A stretch of DNA of 64,000 nucleotides, taken from Bacteroides intestinalis DSM 17393. Lineage in GTDB: Bacteria; Bacteroidota; Bacteroidia; Bacteroidales; Bacteroidaceae. The stretch lies in contig NZ_ABJL02000007.1 of assembly GCF_000172175.1 (NCBI RefSeq), positions 744,001 through 808,000 of the forward strand, read 5' to 3'. Position numbers and translations under genes: made by a program. The notes beneath the pieces were generated by a model that saw only the letters and a list, made by a program, of their open reading frames with translations, was not told the origin of the DNA and did no database searches. Below are positions 61,076 through 64,000 of the stretch, piece after piece. Positions within the stretch are counted from its first letter, which is position 1. The number at the start of each line of letters is the position of its first letter.

Positions 61076-62138
61076 TCTTTCATTACGTAAACAGCTTGCT
61101 CTGGAAATAAACCGGAAAATCTGGAATAACCTGAAAGAACTGCACCCTCTGAAGCAGCTCTTCTGGGAGTGTACTTTGCGCTGTAATCTCCACTGCAAGC
61201 ATTGCGGAAGCGACTGTAAACGAATGGCGGCAGTGGAAGATATGCCTGCTGAAGATTTTTTGCGTACTATCGATTCCATTACTCCTTATGTAAATCCCAA
61301 TAAAGTAAGTATCATCATCACTGGTGGAGAACCCCTGATGCGGGAAGACCTGGAAAAAGTCGGGCTGGCCCTCTACCGTCGTGGTTATCCGTGGGGCATG
61401 GTCTCCAATGGACTTTATCTGACAAAGGAACGCTTGCAACGTCTCATGGCTGCCGGATTGCATTCCATAACTATCAGTCTGGATGGTTTTGCCGAAGATC
61501 ATAATTGGTTGCGGGGACATCCTGAGAGCCATCATAATGCTTTGGAAGCCATAAAGATGCTGGTACATGAACCGGAGCTGACCTGGGATGTGGTGACCTG
61601 CGTTAACCGACGTAACTACCCTTATCTGGACGAATTAAAAACATCTCTTTATAAAATAGGCGTTCGCCAATGGCGGATGTTTACTATCTTTCCGGTTGGC
61701 CGTGCTGCTTCGCATCCTGAGTTCCAGCTGACAGATGAAGAATTTACCGGACTTATGGACTTCATTAAAGAAATCCGTAAGGAGGGAAAGATACATTTGA
61801 GTTATGGCTGCGAAGGCTTTCTCGGCAAGTACGAAGGAGAAGTACGCGATAGCTTCTTTGCTTGTAATGCCGGTGTTACTGTCGGTTCTATCCTGATAGA
61901 CGGTTCTATCTCTGCTTGTCCCAGTATCCGGAGTGATTTTCATCAAGGGAATATCTATCGGGACAATTTTATGCAGGTATGGGAAGAACGCTTCCAGCCA
62001 TTCCGTAACCGCGATTGGATGAAAAAAGATGCTTGTGGCGATTGTTCCTTCTTCCGTTATTGCGAGGGTAACGGGATGCATCTTCGTGATGAAAACGGTA
62101 ATCTCCTGTTTTGTCATTCAAAGAGATTAGCTCCTTGA
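61068..62138 (+). CDS. Radical SAM enzyme of the rSAM/lipoprotein system (TIGR04133-like)
   Basis: 356 aa. The [4Fe-4S] SAM motif is CTLRCNLHCKHC near residues 35-46, followed by ITGGEPLMRED and SLDGFAEDHNWLRGHP. The C-terminal SPASM-like Cys cluster is CNAGVTVGSILIDGSISACPS, then CGDCSFFRYCEGNG. It would generate a 5'-deoxyadenosyl radical to modify a partner, most likely the lipoprotein encoded just upstream with overlapping frames. Ends about 210 bp before the acyl-CoA synthetase gene. Confidence 0.92.
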   Translation: MNNLSLRKQLALEINRKIWNNLKELHPLKQLFWECTLRCNLHCKHCGSDCKRMAAVEDMPAEDFLRTIDSITPYVNPNKVSIIITGGEPLMREDLEKVGLALYRRGYPWGMVSNGLYLTKERLQRLMAAGLHSITISLDGFAEDHNWLRGHPESHHNALEAIKMLVHEPELTWDVVTCVNRRNYPYLDELKTSLYKIGVRQWRMFTIFPVGRAASHPEFQLTDEEFTGLMDFIKEIRKEGKIHLSYGCEGFLGKYEGEVRDSFFACNAGVTVGSILIDGSISACPSIRSDFHQGNIYRDNFMQVWEERFQPFRNRDWMKKDACGDCSFFRYCEGNGMHLRDENGNLLFCHSKRLAP

Positions 62139-62286
62139 TTTATTTTAGTAACGCTTAAAAATCGTTTGGTACATCAATGATAATTTATCTCCCATTTTAT
62201 TATCGGCTATTACTAAATTATTTTTCTCCTATTGGGAAAAAATAAATCAGTCTATTCTTCCTCTTCGTATTTCTTTTGTTTTCCGA

Positions 62287-62316
62287 TTGCAGGATTGCAT
62301 AAAAGGTGTATATTTG
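62287..62316 (+). promoter_or_regulatory. Promoter of the acyl-CoA synthetase gene
   Basis: TTG (62287-62289), 19-bp spacer, TATATTTG (62309-62316, exact TAnnTTTG), 34 bp before the ATG. Confidence 0.6.
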
Positions 62317-62350
62317 TGACATCGTATCCTGAACTTAAAGTGAATAAACT

Positions 62351-64000
62351 ATGATAACAAACCAATTGCTTCGTCCTGCCAGTATTGTAGTGGTGGGAGC
62401 ATCCAATAATGTGCACAAGCCGGGAGGCGCCATCTTGCGTAATCTTATTAACGGTGGCTATACCGGAGAACTCCGTGCCGTAAACCCCAAAGAGACAGAA
62501 GTACAAGGTGTAACAGCTTATGCCGATGTGAAGGATATTCCCGATACGGATATGGCTATACTTGCCATTTCGGCACAGATGTGTCCGGATGCTGTGGAGG
62601 TGCTTGCTGCTGAAAAGCAGGTACGTGCGTTTATCATCCTTTCCGCCGGGTTTGGTGAGGAGACACATGAGGGTGCGTTGCTGGAAGACCGTATTCTGGA
62701 AACGGTGAATAAGTATGGAGCTTCCCTGATAGGGCCGAATTGCATTGGACTGATGAATACCTGGCATCATAGTGTGTTCAGCCAACCCATCCCGCAACTG
62801 CATCCACAAGGAGTCGATTTGATATCCAGTTCCGGTGCGACCGCCGTTTTCATTCTGGAGAGTGCCGTAACGAAAGGTTTGCAGTTCAACTCCGTCTGGT
62901 CTGTGGGAAATGCGAAGCAGATAGGTGTGGAAGACGTATTGCAGTATATGGACGAGAACTTCCAGCCGGACAAAGATTCTAAAATCAAATTACTCTATAT
63001 CGAAAGTATCGGTGACCCCGACCGCCTGTTGTTCCATGCTTCTTCTTTAATTAAGAAAGGTTGTAAGATTGCCGCCATCAAGGCTGGCAGTAGTGAGAGC
63101 GGGAGCCGTGCGGCATCTTCGCATACAGGAGCCATTGCCAGTTCGGACTCGGCAGTGGAAGCTCTGTTCCGTAAAGCCGGTATTGTACGTTGCTACTCAC
63201 GCGAAGAGCTGACTACAGTAGGATGTATCTTTACCCTTCCGGAATTGAAAGGGAAGAACTTCGCTATCATTACTCATGCCGGAGGTCCGGGCGTTATGCT
63301 GACTGATGCATTGAGTAAAGGCGGACTGAATGTCCCTAAACTGGAAGGCCCGGTTGTAGATGAACTGAAAGGAAAACTCTTTCCCGGTGCGGCTGTAGGA
63401 AATCCGATTGATATCCTGGCTACGGGAACTCCCGATCATCTCCGGCTCTGTCTGGAATACTGCGAAGAGAAATTCGATACGATAGATGCCGTTCTGGCTA
63501 TTTTCGGTACGCCGGGACTGGTTACCATGTTCGAGATGTACGATGTGCTGCATGAGAAAATGCAGAGTTGCAGTAAACCTATCTTCCCCATTCTCCCTTC
63601 TATCAATACCGCCGGAGCAGAAGTTGCCGCTTTTCTTGCTAAAGGTCATGTGAACTTTGCTGATGAAGTGACGCTGGGCACAGCCTTGTCACGTATCATG
63701 AATGCTCCCCGCCCTGCTGCCAATGAGATCGAACTCTTTGGTGTGGATGTGCCGCGTATTCGCCGTATTATAGATTCTATTCCCGAAGACGGGTATATCC
63801 AGCCGCATTATGTGCAGGCGTTGCTTCATGCTGCCGGTATTCCTATCGTTGAAGAATTTGTGTCTTCTAATAAAGACGAAGTACTGGCCTTTGCCCGTCG
63901 TACAGGTTTCCCCGTGGTGGCAAAGGTTGTGGGGCCTGTTCATAAATCCGACGTCGGTGGCGTAGTGCTTAATATAAAAGGAGAACAGCATCTGGCGTTT
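62351..64000 (+). CDS. Acyl-CoA synthetase (ADP-forming), fused subunits, 3' end beyond window
   Basis: 550 codons to the window edge. A CoA-binding Rossmann domain begins SIVVVGASNNVHKPGGAILRNL. The ligase part has LISSSGATAVFILE and catalytic-His segment SRAASSHTGAIASS. Near 490 an ATP-grasp domain begins (ALLHAAGIPIVEEF, GFPVVAKVVGPVHKSDVGGV). This is the alpha-beta fused layout of acetate--CoA ligase (ADP-forming), which makes ATP from acyl-CoA or the reverse. Monocistronic so far as seen; the substrate could be acetate or another acid. Confidence 0.92.
   Translation, partial: MITNQLLRPASIVVVGASNNVHKPGGAILRNLINGGYTGELRAVNPKETEVQGVTAYADVKDIPDTDMAILAISAQMCPDAVEVLAAEKQVRAFIILSAGFGEETHEGALLEDRILETVNKYGASLIGPNCIGLMNTWHHSVFSQPIPQLHPQGVDLISSSGATAVFILESAVTKGLQFNSVWSVGNAKQIGVEDVLQYMDENFQPDKDSKIKLLYIESIGDPDRLLFHASSLIKKGCKIAAIKAGSSESGSRAASSHTGAIASSDSAVEALFRKAGIVRCYSREELTTVGCIFTLPELKGKNFAIITHAGGPGVMLTDALSKGGLNVPKLEGPVVDELKGKLFPGAAVGNPIDILATGTPDHLRLCLEYCEEKFDTIDAVLAIFGTPGLVTMFEMYDVLHEKMQSCSKPIFPILPSINTAGAEVAAFLAKGHVNFADEVTLGTALSRIMNAPRPAANEIELFGVDVPRIRRIIDSIPEDGYIQPHYVQALLHAAGIPIVEEFVSSNKDEVLAFARRTGFPVVAKVVGPVHKSDVGGVVLNIKGEQHLAF

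Overview
The window is chromosomal DNA of a gut-type Bacteroidota, most likely a Bacteroides species. The evidence is the many promoters of the Bacteroides form TTTG-N19..21-TAnnTTTG, a tyrosine integrase of the type that lacks the usual first catalytic arginine, a DUF4491 protein, and a KDN (nonulosonic acid) gene set in the order known from Bacteroides thetaiotaomicron. I cannot name the species.

Layout. (1) 1-21264, minus strand: one long operon of nine open frames, read from 21264 towards 1 and running off the left edge. It encodes a periplasmic anchored protein, three large actin/Hsp70-fold ATPases (one split by a frameshift at an A8 run), a signal-peptide/one-TM/coiled-coil protein, a 345-aa protein, a two-TM helical protein, and a giant membrane protein. 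I read the giant protein as a fusion of a SEDS-like (RodA/FtsW-type) glycosyltransferase with a class-B-type penicillin-binding transpeptidase (SxxK and SxN motifs visible). This looks like a dedicated peptidoglycan-synthesis machine coupled to actin-like ATPases and is my main candidate for an undescribed system. (2) 21598-21960: a small DUF1232-like protein. (3) 22040-37997: a 15.9-kb genomic island in the 3' end of a tRNA-Met gene, bounded by 46-bp direct repeats, with 20-bp internal terminal repeats. It carries a five-gene XRE/ImmA/PIN/KAP-NTPase/unknown operon with its own operator, the integrase, a structured leader RNA in front of two lipoproteins (the second broken at a G6 run), an excisionase-like HTH protein, tandem zinc-finger proteins, and a 1.1-kb non-coding array of twelve units spaced exactly 91 bp. 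No conjugation genes are visible.

(4) 37954-41480: intact tRNA-Met, DUF4491, an Lrp/AsnC regulator, two FKBP prolyl isomerases and a sirtuin without zinc cysteines. (5) 41651-53774: a surface-glycan locus: three glycosyltransferases (minus), a plus-strand operon for CMP-KDN synthesis (DUF115-like transferase, cytidylyltransferase, synthase, phosphatase), then metG followed by a flippase and two glycosyltransferases (minus). (6) 54031-64000: an acyltransferase, a HAD hydrolase and an AAA ATPase that share a duplicated 70-bp upstream element, a RavA/ViaA pair, a radical-SAM/lipoprotein pair, and the start of an ADP-forming acyl-CoA synthetase cut by the right edge.

All family names come from reading motifs and translations by eye; no database search was run.
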